Shown here in pieces: positions 1 through 11,169 of a stretch of DNA of 64,000 bases; position 1 is the stretch's first letter; the number at the start of each line of letters is the position of its first letter. Source of the DNA: Branchinecta lynchi. Lineage: Eukaryota; Arthropoda; Branchiopoda; Anostraca; Branchinectidae. The DNA is taken from contig JAKZAP010000003.1 in NCBI GenBank assembly GCA_023053575.1, positions 10,516,561 to 10,580,560 of the forward strand. Reading direction: 5' to 3'. The notes under the pieces are model-generated. The model saw only the letters and a program-made list of their open reading frames with translations. It ran no database searches and was not told the DNA's origin. The translations under genes were made by a program, and so were the position numbers.

Positions 1-3000
1 ACCAAATCTGTTATTTCTTCTTTGTTCATCCAATGAAAGTTGCGAACAGGAAATTTTCCTAGAAAAAGAAAAATAATGAAAACAAAAAAATGTATTAATT
101 GATTTTTAATTTCGATTAAAGTGATTTAGGGTGGTAACATATGATCACGAAAGACAGACTAGGAGTTACTAGAGTCAAACGAACAGCAGTTTACTACTAA
201 TGTGAATACTTGCTTTTGTAAAGCTTATTTACTGAGAGGTAAGTACAATTATCTTACCAATGAGCATGCCGTAGCTGTATAAGGAATTACAGTCAAGTAC
301 TGCAATGTACGACTCATCTTTGGCACCTTCCCACTGGTTTTCGTCTGATAGGTATGGGTTGTTTGCTTTTGCATATCTTCTGATTGCTTGGCATATACCT
401 ATATACCATATATCAGTACCGTCAGATGAAATAATTAGTAGATCGTGCTTATACAGTTTTCGGGGGAAAGAATAGAAAAGTTCCTCACCTCCACGAATGC
501 TATCAGAGATAAACTTGTGCTGTTCTGGATCCGTAATGAGTTGAATAATCGCTTTCCTGAATCTCAGAGCTGCATCGAAAGTATAATGCGGACTGCTGTA
601 ATACCAGGCTGAATCCAGACCGTAGCTTGCCGTACATATATCCCGGAATGACTCGAAAGTTGCCGCGAGAATTGCGACATCTATTTCCAAGTAGAGAATG
701 TGATATTCCTTAAAAGAGGTGAAAGAAAATCTGTTCCATATGTAAACTGCCCGCTCGTATTCTTCATCTGTTATTGACTCGCCCTTTAGCTTGGAATAGA
801 ATGCACTTTTTGGAGGTAGACTGGTCATCTCCAAGAGCTGCTGCGTACTACTTATATATTCGTATGGATATGGAGCTTTCACTAAAACTAAGTCCACTAG
901 GTCACCATTCAGTTCAGGTCGTGAAACACGGACTATTGTTTTAAACACGTTACATTCGTCCTTTAGAAGAACCTTTGCTAGAGAATCCAAACTCGATGAC
1001 ATGAACTGATAACTGTCTATAAAAAATATGTAATCAAGCTGAACAGCGATATATTTCTCAAAGTTTGTTGGAATGACGAAAGTTTTCTTTAGAACTGGTA
1101 ACAATGATAGTGGAATTCCACCAGCCAGCTTCTGGGAAATCAGATCACCGAAACTTGACATAATAATTGTCAAATCATAGTTTTTAGCATTGTGAGCAAC
1201 GGTTGGTATCTTGAAACCCTTTCTGAAGTTCAGCTGTAAGTTACAGCTCGAGTGAGCCTTCCCTCTGTAACATCCTGAAAAAAAAAACAAAAAAACAATT
1301 AAATACTAAATAAAAGCAGTATCATGATTAATAAGTTGACTCCTCTATCTCTTATACGCCATCAAGAATCTAGTATACTTCTTCCATACGAAAACGTACT
1401 TTAAAGGCTTTAGTATAATATTTTTCTAACGGCAACTCTTTTGTTTTAAAAATTTGATTACTGAAATTGACAGTGGTGCCATGAAGTGTTCAATCAAGGA
1501 AACTCGCAAGGGATTATATTAAGGATGATTTTGGAAGGAAGGTAAATTTATAAATATATCAACCTGTAAAGTGATCATGATCTCGGACTCCATCTCCTTG
1601 CAATTGTCGTTGACCTATGTAACAATCTGTGATGTCAGCATAATCGCTTGGTACTGTTGAAAGTTCAATTGGAACTTGCGGTTTCTTCAATTCTTCAAGT
1701 ATCCGCGCTTGTAGGATAAACACAGCTTCTAAAAATCGGATCCCTGCTTCCACTCCAACATAGATTTCCTTATGGAAAATGAAAGAACCATTTTTCATGC
1801 AAAGTAGACTCCAAGAATTGGCGATGTGATCATGTAGAACTTGGCTACTTTTTCCTACACTCTGTTCAGATGTTGCAAGACTTGCCTCAAAGTCATAATA
1901 TATAATGTAAGGAAGACGTTGTAACTTGTGAAAACTCTGGAAGTGGAGAGTGGTTTTCTCTCCTGTTGGCATCTCGTAAATAGGTGGGGTAGGTTGAGAT
2001 GAGCACTTGCTTTGATGCTCTTTACATTGATCATCTTTTGAAAATGCCAGTGCGCAGTGTCTGCAGTGACTCCTTTGGTGATAATTATCAGACCCAAATA
2101 GCCTGTCAAATTGTGTAATAGTTGCATAATGTCCAGTAACCTCCATCATTTCATTGTCAAAGTCATCTATGATTAGCAAGTTTAATATGATAATATCATC
2201 ACCGAATCTGGTTGATCGTCTGATGCAGTCAACAGTTTTTTGTGGGTTTGGGCGGTAAATGTTGATTGCAATCAAAGGATTGTCCAGTTCAAATATTTCA
2301 ACTCCCACAGCTGTTGTTGGGAAAGGAAATGATATACGCCAGTACAGCTGTGTGCCAACACTTTTCTTTATTTTCTTAAGCTCACTCTGCAGATATTTAC
2401 AGCTTACAGTTCCACCTTTAGTTTTTCCTAGACACTCTTTTATAAAAGCTACTTCCACAGCTATACGGAAACAGTCATTTTCTGTGTAAGAGATTTTAGG
2501 GTTCAAAATGCAACGTTTTTTGATGAGGTACTGTGGAATAGGTAGCCAGTACCCTCCTGCAACACCTGGAAATAAAGATTATTTAACTTCTGTTATAATT
2601 TCTCTTAGCACTTCGGCTCTTCCTCAAGTGTGGTACGTTGAGTATTGTAAACTTTAAATCAATGTATTTGGTAGAAACAAAAGTCAGTCCTGATAGATTG
2701 TTTTCAAAGTTTTCTATCTCTTGTAGCATTTTTTCGACTAGAGACAAAAATTTTGCCCGATGATTATCAAACAGCCGAAGTTCTGTCATAGTGGTTGATG
2801 GGTTAAAAACCATTGTGTCACCAGTTCTTTCACTTATATGATAATTTCTGTGTATAGTTGAAGTTTAGCTCCAGAGTTTTGTGACATATATAGCATTATG
2901 CGTTGCATAACATTTTCTGTGGTGAGTCTTATGAGTTCACCGAACCGAAACTCTTCCATTTCCAGAGTTGATGTCAAGAACCTGTAGGACCTTGTATGCT

Positions 3001-3166
3001 GACTTGCTTTGCCCAGGGGTTGATATACGTTACCATCATTCTGAGAGTGTGATTCTCCATCACCGCCAGATTCCATTGTAGAAGGATTATCTGAGAGGGA
3101 GTCTTCACCCTCACTGTCATAAGGGTTTAAGCTGTGGTCATTTGCATAAGTTGGGGGACTTGTGGT
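1..3166 (-). pseudogene. Protein-primed family B DNA polymerase, Polinton/Maverick type, copy 1 (partial, frame-broken)
   Basis: This is a replicative DNA polymerase of the DNA_pol_B_2 family carried by Polinton/Maverick and related virus-like elements. Exons read from the minus strand are 2588-3166 (N-terminal domain), 1564-2565 (including a C2H2-like finger and exonuclease motif YYDFEASL), 489-1274 (finger motif DHDHFTG/CYRGKAH across the splice, NAKNYD, YLEIDVAIL), 258-398 (polymerase motif A, DCNSLYS) and 1-58 (starts GKFPVRNF and runs off the window). The splice junctions at 1564/1274, 489/398 and 258/58 have GT-AG ends and matching phase. The 399-488 intron is open by chance in copy 1, but copy 2 and the family spacing between RGG and RRYAKANNPY show that it is an intron. 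Compared with copy 2, the first exon has a one-base deletion near 2836-2846. Motif B and motif C lie outside the window. The family call is firm. Activity is doubtful because of the frameshift, unless that is a sequencing error. Confidence 0.85.
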
Positions 3167-3268
3167 CTGAAAAAAAAAAAATAATAGCTGAGGATTTCCG
3201 CTGCTAAAGTTTTGTAATTTCTTATAGCTTTGTGGGTTACACCAAAGTAACTTCTGTAAGTGTTACTT

Positions 3269-3302
3269 GTGTGGGCGTGTGTGTGTGTGTCTGTGTGTGT
3301 GG
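3269..3302. repeat. (GT)n microsatellite
   Basis: An imperfect GT run lies between the companion gene and the first polymerase exon of copy 1. Confidence 0.8.
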
Positions 3303-3376
3303 TAGAGGGAAGGGTACAGTAGATTATTATTTCCGTAGCATCTGTACAACATAACTGGAAGAAAACAAAATCACCT

Positions 3377-3382
3377 TTTATT
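3377..3382 (-). promoter_or_regulatory. Polyadenylation signal AATAAA, companion gene copy 1
   Basis: AATAAA lies on the minus strand about 20 bases after the TAA of the Cys-rich gene. The same signal occupies the same place in copy 2. Confidence 0.6.
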
Positions 3383-3399
3383 TTAAAAAGAAAATAAAA

Positions 3400-4668
3400 T
3401 TATCTCTTTTTCTTCAAGTAAAGTGCCAAATCCTCATCTAGTTTTCTCTTGTCACCAGGTCTAGGATCCTTGGCAACAACAATTCTTATCTTATCTGGTC
3501 TGTTCAGCCCTACCTGAGGCTGTGTGTTGCTTCCTGAACTTGAGGTACCAGCTGATGTAGATATGTAATTTGCAGCAGCAGCTGATGTAGATGGTGCTGA
3601 TTGGTAGTAGGCGCCAGTTGATGTAGATGCTGCTGATGTAGGTAGTACTGATGAGTAATTTGCTGCACTAGCTGATGTAGATGGCGTTGATTGATAGTTT
3701 GAAGCAATTGTGGGAGCGGGTGTGGTAGGTGGTGGTGCTGCTGCTGCTGCTGCTGATGGAGTAGGGAGTAGCCCTCCTTTGCATGCTTCCAACTCCTCCA
3801 CCTCCTCGAATATCTCTTCGCAGTAGTTTTCAATCGAGCTGCATTCCGATTGAGTACCTTTTCTGCCTCTGCTACAGGTGTAACTGTTATGGTCCCAGCA
3901 GTACCTCCGCTGTGCCGAGAACTTGTGTAGACCACAAAATCCTAGAAGATAGGAAAAAGTAAGATTGAAATTCAACTTGTATTAACAACTCTAGGTACAT
4001 TGTTACGCTTCTACAATTACTTTCGTCAATTGATATCCTTGAGTTACCATCGTCTTCTGTTTTTTAAGCATCAACGTAACTCCGTACTATTATATAGAAC
4101 CACACTGATATGAACTTGAAGCTGACTCCTGAGTTATAGTTTGGGTGGGAAACATGATCTTTAAAATACCGTCTTACCGTTTACATGACAGAGGGCACAC
4201 ACTCGTTCTCCCTCCCGTAGCATTGTCCTGTTTAGCCCCGTTTTTTGACGGCACAACCATCTTCCGTCAGGTGGATTGGACATAATGCTCTATGTCCGTT
4301 AAAGCCATGGAGTTCGCAGGTATCCCCATACGCACAGATATAACATGTAAGATGACCCTGAAAGTGGAAAAAAAAAATGTTGGTCCATTGTTTTTGTGAC
4401 GTAAATGTTCTAGACTCCCGAGGCTTTTGGTACAATAGTTAGCAAATAAAGAGTAAATAAATATCTTTCAAAATAAGAAAAAAAAAAAAAATTGATTCCA
4501 TATATGGGCTAGCATACCATTCTATATATATATATATATATATATAATTTAGTATATAAATATAATTATTTAGTATAAAAATTTAGTATATAAATATAAA
4601 TAATTTAGTATATAAATACATATAAATAATATATAATAATTTAGCTTGACCTCAAAGAACATTTATAT

Positions 4669-4717
<49 letters not shown>

Positions 4718-4881
4718 CGTCGCCGGATATTTATAATATTTTTCTAGCTTATCATTTTTGTGAATCTCAGCTGACGTAACCGTGTAACACAGTTAAATAT
4801 GATTCGCAGGCAGCTGGGACTGAAGGAATACTTAAGTATGTACCAGAATCACTAAATTCAGTTTCTTACCTCTGCATACAT
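3400..4881 (-). pseudogene. Small Cys/His-rich nuclear-type protein upstream of polymerase, copy 1
   Basis: This is a three-exon gene: 4870-4881 (start codon, four codons MYAE, donor GTAAGA), 4178-4357, and 3400-3941 ending in TAA. Exon 2 carries paired metal-ligand-like residues (CYICAYGDTCELHGFNGH and CALCHVNG). Exon 3 continues with FCGLHKF and CWDHNSYTC, then an acidic stretch, a long Ser/Ala/Thr/Tyr/Pro-rich linker, and a basic tail ending KKKR. The stop and an AATAAA signal about 20 bases later (3377-3382) are conserved in copy 2, so this looks like a gene of its own and not the polymerase N-terminus. Exon 2 has a frame disagreement: its first half is in phase with exon 1 and its second half in phase with exon 3, but not with each other. 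I know no function. Zinc binding is inferred from Cys/His spacing and nuclear location from the basic tail. Confidence 0.6.
4521..4717. repeat. AT-rich intron with two (AT)n microsatellites
   Basis: Alternating AT runs lie at about 4521-4546 and 4669-4717, separated by imperfect ATTTAGTATATAAAT units. They sit in the first intron of the Cys-rich gene, copy 1. Confidence 0.85.
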
Positions 4882-5860
4882 GCTGCTTTTTCAGGTGATG
4901 CGCTATGACTTTGTAAAATGTGGTTTAGCACTGTCTTCTTACACTTTAGACGTAAGATATATACCAATGCCCGCCACGCTTAACTGAACATGAATAGGAT
5001 ACGAGTGGTTTTGCCGTGCTGCATATGAGCAATAACCTGAAAAGAGATTTTAGGCTAGTAGCCTAATAAGTTAGTAGGAGTATATGAATAACCTTTTATG
5101 TCAAACGGATATATAACCATGAATAATCATCAAAATGTGGACTAACCACGATATTTAGACGACAGAAAAAGAAGTGAACTAGTCCTGAAAAAGTTCAGTC
5201 TCGTCTACATGTCTGTTGAACTAATCAATTTTGTCTCCACATTAGCAGGAATTAGAAATGAGGGAAAAAAAGAGGGAAAAAGTCTTTGAAATTGGCTCTT
5301 CATTGGCTCTTGTAGATTGTAGGGATTAAGCTCAGCAAAAATGTATAAAATCGAGTAATGCGTGCTTAAAAGTCTTAAATAGAAAACATGCTTTTTGTAA
5401 ACTTGTATTGCAAACCCATTTGAGTCGGGGGCATTTATGAATGGAAAGGTTTTAAATGCAGATGCTCTAGCAAATATTCTGGAAATATGTCTTGTGCACA
5501 GCCCATCGCTTTTCCTTAAATTTGGTATATTTATACTGTAACTCCACCCTAGATGTACCCGATTCTCCGTTCTTTCGTGTAAGGGAGTAACCTAAATATT
5601 CTTTCAGCCCAAGCTGGCTGCAAATTATAGTTGACAGTGCTAAACAGATATATCAGGTGAATTTTATTAGAGCGATATTTCGCGTTCTTTGACGGTGAGT
5701 CGAAATCGTTAAAAGCGAAAGCATAGGAGCTGACATATTTACTATTCCTGGAGCTTGAAAGCTGAATGTGGTAGCTGTGTTACTGAGAAGTAGTACAGAA
5801 AAAAGAAGAAAAAGGGAGGGGTGGTAAAAACGAGTAAATGGAATATATCGATTGACTCAC
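4882..5860. other. Spacer between tandem polymerase modules
   Basis: This stretch lies between the start codon of the copy 1 companion gene and the last recognisable exon of polymerase copy 2. I searched the minus strand for a polymerase motif C (DTDS) and found none, so the 3' end of copy 2 appears lost. The promoter of copy 1 should lie here, but I recognise no element. Confidence 0.4.
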
Positions 5861-8800
5861 CGAAACAGGCATTGTTTAGCAGCTTGTAGAAATATTTTTC
5901 AAAAGATGTTGTCACCTTTTGCCTCATCTGGATGTTGTAATTAACATACGGGCTAAGCCATGCTTCTTGTTGATATGTGAGGACACGATGGACTTTTTTT
6001 AATTTCAGCCCCAGTTGGATAGCTACTTTCAAGTTTCAGTAGTCGATAACGTAGTTCTCTTTGTCTTCCAACGTCAGAAGCAGTTTAGCTGTCTTTGAAG
6101 GCTGTCCGCAGCTAGATGAATATGCGGATATTTCCTCTTTTCTAACTCTCCTTAGCTCTGGTAAAATAGAGAAATCGTTCTGAAGATCATGAATTTCAGC
6201 AGGATATTCGATCGAGACTTCTAGCGTATAACCAGTTGTGGAATCATCGGAAGTGTCCTGGAGTCTTGCTACCAAACCATCTGTTTCTTCTTGACTCATC
6301 CATCTGAAGTTGCGGACAGGAAATTTCCCTAGAAGATAATAATAATTAGACTAATTGATAATCGAGCAAGTCGTGTTTGCTCACCAGCGTAATAAAGGCA
6401 AATATGGGTGACAAAATAGATTGTACAATATTTAGTAACGGGAATCTATAGTTGGTTGACGGATAATTTATTGTCTGCTAAGTGTCATTATCTTACCTAT
6501 GAGCATGCTGTAGCTGTACAAAGAGTTACAATCAAGGACGGAGATGTACGACTCTTCTTGACTACCATCCCACTGGTTTTCTTGTGCTAGATATGGGTTG
6601 TTCGCTTTCGCAAATCTTCTAACTGCTTGACATATGCCTATAAAATAAATCATGTATTATGGTAAAGTGATTAGTGATGACGCAGAACTGATACGCTTAC
6701 AGATATTATAAGTTTCGCTAGATTACAGATTCAAAATGGTGGGTGAAAAATAAATTACTTACCCACTTATTTATTTGAAGATTGTATACACTTAGTTTAA
6801 TTTGAATTAACTCAAACGTGTAAATAAAACAATTTCCTTACCTCCACGTATACTATCAGAGATGAACTTGTGCTGTTCCGGATCCGTCATGAGTTGAATA
6901 CTAGCTTTCGTAAATCTCAGAGCTGCATCAAAAGTGTAGTGAGGACTGCTGTAATATCAAGCTGAATCCAGACCGTAGCTTGTCATGCACACATTGCGAA
7001 ACGATTCAAACGTTGCTGCAAGAATTGCTACGTCTATTTCCAGGTAAAGGATGTGATACTCCTTAAAAGAGGTAAAAGAAAATCTGTCCCATATGTAGAC
7101 TGCCCGCTCGTATTCCTCGTCTGTTATTGACTCGCCTTTTAGCTCGGAATAGAAAGCACTTTTTGGTGGTAGGTAGCTCATCTCCAAGAGCTGCTGTGTA
7201 CTTCTTATATATTCATACGGATACGGAGCTTTAACTAAAACTAAGTCCACTAGCTCATCACTCAGTTCGGATCGCGATGCACGGACTATTGTTTTTAACG
7301 TATCAGATTTATCCTTTAGAAGAACCTTGGCCAGAGAATCCAGACTTGATGACATGAACTGTTAATTGTCAAAAAAGAACAAATAGTCTAGTTGGACAGC
7401 AATATACTTTTCAAAAGTTGTTGGAATCACGAAAGAATTCTTTAGGCCTGGTAGCAACGATAGCGGAACTCCAGCAGCAAGCTTTTGGGAAATCAAATCA
7501 CCGAAACTTGACATAACAAGCGTCAAATCGTAATTTTTAGCATTGTGTGCAACAGTCGGGATCTTGAAATCTTTCCTGAAATTCAGCTGTAAGTTACAGT
7601 TGGAATGAGCCTTCCCTCTGTAGCGTCCTGAAAAAAAGAGAGAGTTAAATGTCGATTCGAAGCTGTATCAGATTTTACTCTTCAAGCTTTCTTATACTGT
7701 TCGGAAATTTAGTAGTATTCATACTCGGAAGGCTCTAGTATAATTCCTTTTGTTTGGACGCTCTAATCTAAGTTATAGCGAAAATCTATACAAGCGTGAT
7801 GTCACAACTATTTGATCTATTTTTCCCAGAAAACGAAAATTGTAGTTTATCCCTTTCGATGAACATATATATATTATATATAGAGATTTGAGCAGGCAGC
7901 GAGGCACCGCTCGCGTTTATATTTATGAAACGGACTAGGGACAATCAACTCTGATGTTGAACTATAATCGGTGGGACGGGGGAAGTAAATAGGTAGCGCG
8001 AGCAAGGCCCCCGGATGCTAAAACCCTCCCGGAAGGCCACCCCTCCACCCAGGAATTATAGCAGAACCATACAAGAAGAATAAATACCGGCAATTGGTTT
8101 TATTTACAAAAAGAAGCGAAGAATTAAAAAGATGAAAGAATTTACGCCTAAGCCTCGATAAGCACGTACGCAGGAACTCCCCCTCGCAAATCTGCGCCGC
8201 TATGACCACCCTTGGCACAAGACAGAACAGACTACTCAAAGGGAGCTAAGGCCGAGGCACGCCTTAGTTAATCAAGACCACTAGGCCCACCCTTGGTACC
8301 AGACAGCTTGAAAAACCGCAAGGCGCCCAGGACCCATGCAAAGAAAGGCTTTGTCTAACTGATGTCACTTGCTGCTCCTAGAAATTTGCCCACTATCCAA
8401 AAAGAAAAACACTGAACCCAGATAACAAGAATCACAAAAGTTGTAGATCAAGAAAACACTATCGACTTATTCAGAGAGACAGGAAAATGAACAAGAAATA
8501 ATAATTTAAATGATTTTTACTGACTTAAAAGTTAGTACTTATTTTTTACTGTGTACAAGCACTTCATATGTGAAAAGATGGTTACTTTACCTACAAACTA
8601 CATTCTTACAAGAGAACTGAACTCTTTGAAAGCCAAGACAAGTCTGCCGAAGGATTCTCAACACCAAACGTGCGAAAGCTGTTGTTATTGTTGGTCTGAG
8701 GCAACGTTGTTTACAGCTATCTTTTCAAGAAGGCCTTGGTTATACCTAGCCTATGTGTTTACACTTTATACTTTCGAGAACCTTCGCCATTATGGTCTAG

Positions 8801-10941
8801 ACTGATGTTTATGCACTGTATGGGAAACATTACTTTGTTGACAAAATATTACAAGAAACGTATAGCTACTATTTCTGTCCTTGATCTTAAATAATTAATA
8901 GACGTAGTTGACTGATATTTAGAATAAGTCTTTAATCGAAGATTACAGGACCCCCAGTTACAGTACACTATCTACGTCTATGTTGTATGGAATTCTGCTA
9001 TAAATTAGACGACAATTGAGCTTGAATTAACTAATGCTCAGCCAATTGAGCCAACCTGGTGAAGATTCATGAGAAGTTCATTTTTCATTGCCCCTACAAC
9101 TATTGATAAATGTAAACGTGGACAGCACCTTGCTGGCTGCTTGTCTCTCTCTCTACAGCTGTAGAGATGCAAATATTCTTTTGTTTAGTTGAATTTCCCT
9201 ATTACTAAAGTCACTAGAAGTAGAAGTAGAATGTTACAGATCTGAAATAAGTCAAAGTCCTTGCATCCCCATTCTAGTATTTACTTCCACCAGCAAAAGA
9301 AAGAAAACAGGGCTGTAGTAAGGATTGTTTTGGAAGTGGGGTAAGTTAAAATATAATATTACTAACCTGTAAAGTGGTCATGGTCTTGAACTCCATCACC
9401 TTTCAGCGGTTGTTGTCAAATGTAGCATTCAGTAATGTCATTGTAGTCTGTTGCTACAGATGAAAGATTAATTGGAATTTGCGGTTTCTTCATTTCTTCA
9501 AGTATTCTCGCTTGTAGGTCAAACACAGCTTCCAAGAATCTGATTCCTGCTTCTAGTCCAACATAGGTTTCCTTATGGAAAATAGCAGAGCCATTTTTCA
9601 TGCAAAGTAGACTCCAAGAATTGGCAACATGGTTATGTAGTATTTGGCTACTATTCCCAACAGTTTGCTCAGAGGATACAAGACTAGCCTCAAAGTCGTA
9701 ATATATAATGTAAGGAAGACGTTGCAGCTTGTGAAAACTTTGAAAATTGAGAGTGGTTTTCTCTACCGATGGCATCTCATAAATAGGTGATGTAGGCTGT
9801 GGTGAGCACTTGCTTTGGTGATCTGTACAGTCCTCATCTTTCGAAAATGGTAAAGCACAGTATCGACAGTGACTCCTTCGGTGAAAATTATCTGATCCAA
9901 ATAGTTGGTCAAATTGTGTAATTGCTGCGTAATGACCTGTAACCTCCATTAGTTCATTCTCATAGTCATCTATGAATAGTAAATTTAAGATGGTAATTTC
10001 ATCACCAAACCTAGCTGAGCGTCTGATACAGTCAACAATTTTGTCTGGGTTTGGGCGATAAATGTTGATTGCAATTAAAGGATTGTCCAATGCAAATATC
10101 TAAACTCCCACTGCAGTTGTTGGAAAAGGGAATGATGCACGCCAGTGCAGCTGCATACCAAGATTAGTCTTTATTTTCTCAAGCTCACTCTTCAAGTATT
10201 TGCAGCTTACACTTCCACCTTTAATGCTCCCTTGACACTCACTTATGAAACCTATCTCGACAGCTATGCGAAAGCAGTCGTTAGGAGCGTAGGAGATTTT
10301 AGGATTCAGAATACACCGTTTTTTGACTAGGTACTTCGGAATAGGTAGCCAGTACCCTCCTGCAACACCTGAAAACAAATACTCGTTTATCTTTTATTGA
10401 AACATTTCTTAGAAGTTCTACTCTTTCTTAAGTGTGGGACATTAAGTATGGTAAACTTGAGGTCAACACATTTTGTACATACAAAGGTGAGGCCAGAGAG
10501 ATTATTCTCAAAGTTTTCAATTTCCTGCAGCATTCTATTGATGAGAGATACAAGTTTATCTCGATGATTGTCGAATAGTCGAAGCTCGGTCACAGGTGTT
10601 GATGGATTAAACACCATTGTTTCACCAGTTCGTTCACTGATGTATATTATTTCCGCATAAAGCTGAAGTTTGGCACCAGAATTCTGTGTTACATGTTGTA
10701 TTATGCGCTGCATAATGTTTTCTGTAGTAAGACTAGCAAGGTCACCAAAACGAAACTCCTCCATTTCAAGTCTTGACGTCAGAAATCTGTACGAACGTGT
10801 ATGTCTGCTTGCTCTCCCCAGAGGCTGGTATACATTACCATCAGGATTGAAGGAACCCAAGACTTCATCAGCTGCATCTTCACTTCTGTTTTCGTAAGGG
10901 TTCAGATTACATTCTTCTGCAGAAATTGGAAGGCGAGTGCT
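5861..10941 (-). pseudogene. Protein-primed family B DNA polymerase, Polinton/Maverick type, copy 2 (decayed)
   Basis: This is the paralogue of the 1-3166 polymerase with the same exon plan: 10391-10941, 9367-10368, 6842-7627, 6497-6637 and 5861-6328. It reaches further, through motif B (FYKLLNNACFG) to a GTGAGT donor at 5860. No exon with motif C follows. In-frame stops break it at 10100-10102 (TAG), 9416-9418 (TGA), 7362-7364 (TAA), 6957-6959 (TGA) and 6036-6038 (TGA). All were found by comparison with copy 1 or with the reading frame. The C2H2-like finger (CRYCALPFSKDEDCTDHQSKC region), exonuclease motif YYDFEASL and motif A (DCNSLYS) remain readable. No integrase, packaging ATPase, protease or capsid gene is visible nearby, so this is a polymerase module and not a whole Polinton. 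Confidence 0.85.
7628..9366 (-). other. Expanded intron of polymerase copy 2
   Basis: The same intron is 289 bases in copy 1 (1275-1563) and 1739 bases here, so about 1.45 kb was gained or lost. I see no coding sequence or terminal repeats in it. A short AT run lies near 7866-7881, and two similar phrases containing CCACCCTTGG lie at about 8209 and 8286. Confidence 0.5.
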
Positions 10942-11147
10942 CTGAAAAAATATTATTCTTAAGTTTTCTTCTTTTTTTTCTTTTTTTTTCAGAACTTTGT
11001 GAGTTGTAGTAATATCATTTGTGTATTTTTCTTGTGTTTCAGGATTCCTTGAGCTGCCATGTATGTCTCGGGGAAGGGGGTATGGGACTGCAGTTCATAA
11101 TTATCTTTATAGCATCTGTTCCTCTTTCCTCTAAAATACAATCACCT

Positions 11148-11153
11148 TTTATT
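11148..11153 (-). promoter_or_regulatory. Polyadenylation signal AATAAA, companion gene copy 2
   Basis: AATAAA on the minus strand follows the conserved TAA at 11170-11172, matching copy 1. Confidence 0.55.
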
Positions 11154-11169
11154 TTCAAATTAAGATAAA

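Noticed and set aside
3510..3935. His/Gln-rich alternative frame in the companion gene
   Set aside because: It comes from the low-complexity linker. The other frame has the Cys/His motifs and the conserved tail.
5742..5860. Frame continuing past polymerase motif B
   Set aside because: A strong GTGAGT donor lies at 5860 and the following residues do not match the family.
8018..8805. Short frames in the copy 2 polymerase intron (73 and 84 codons)
   Set aside because: No recognisable motifs and no conservation with copy 1, whose intron lacks this sequence.
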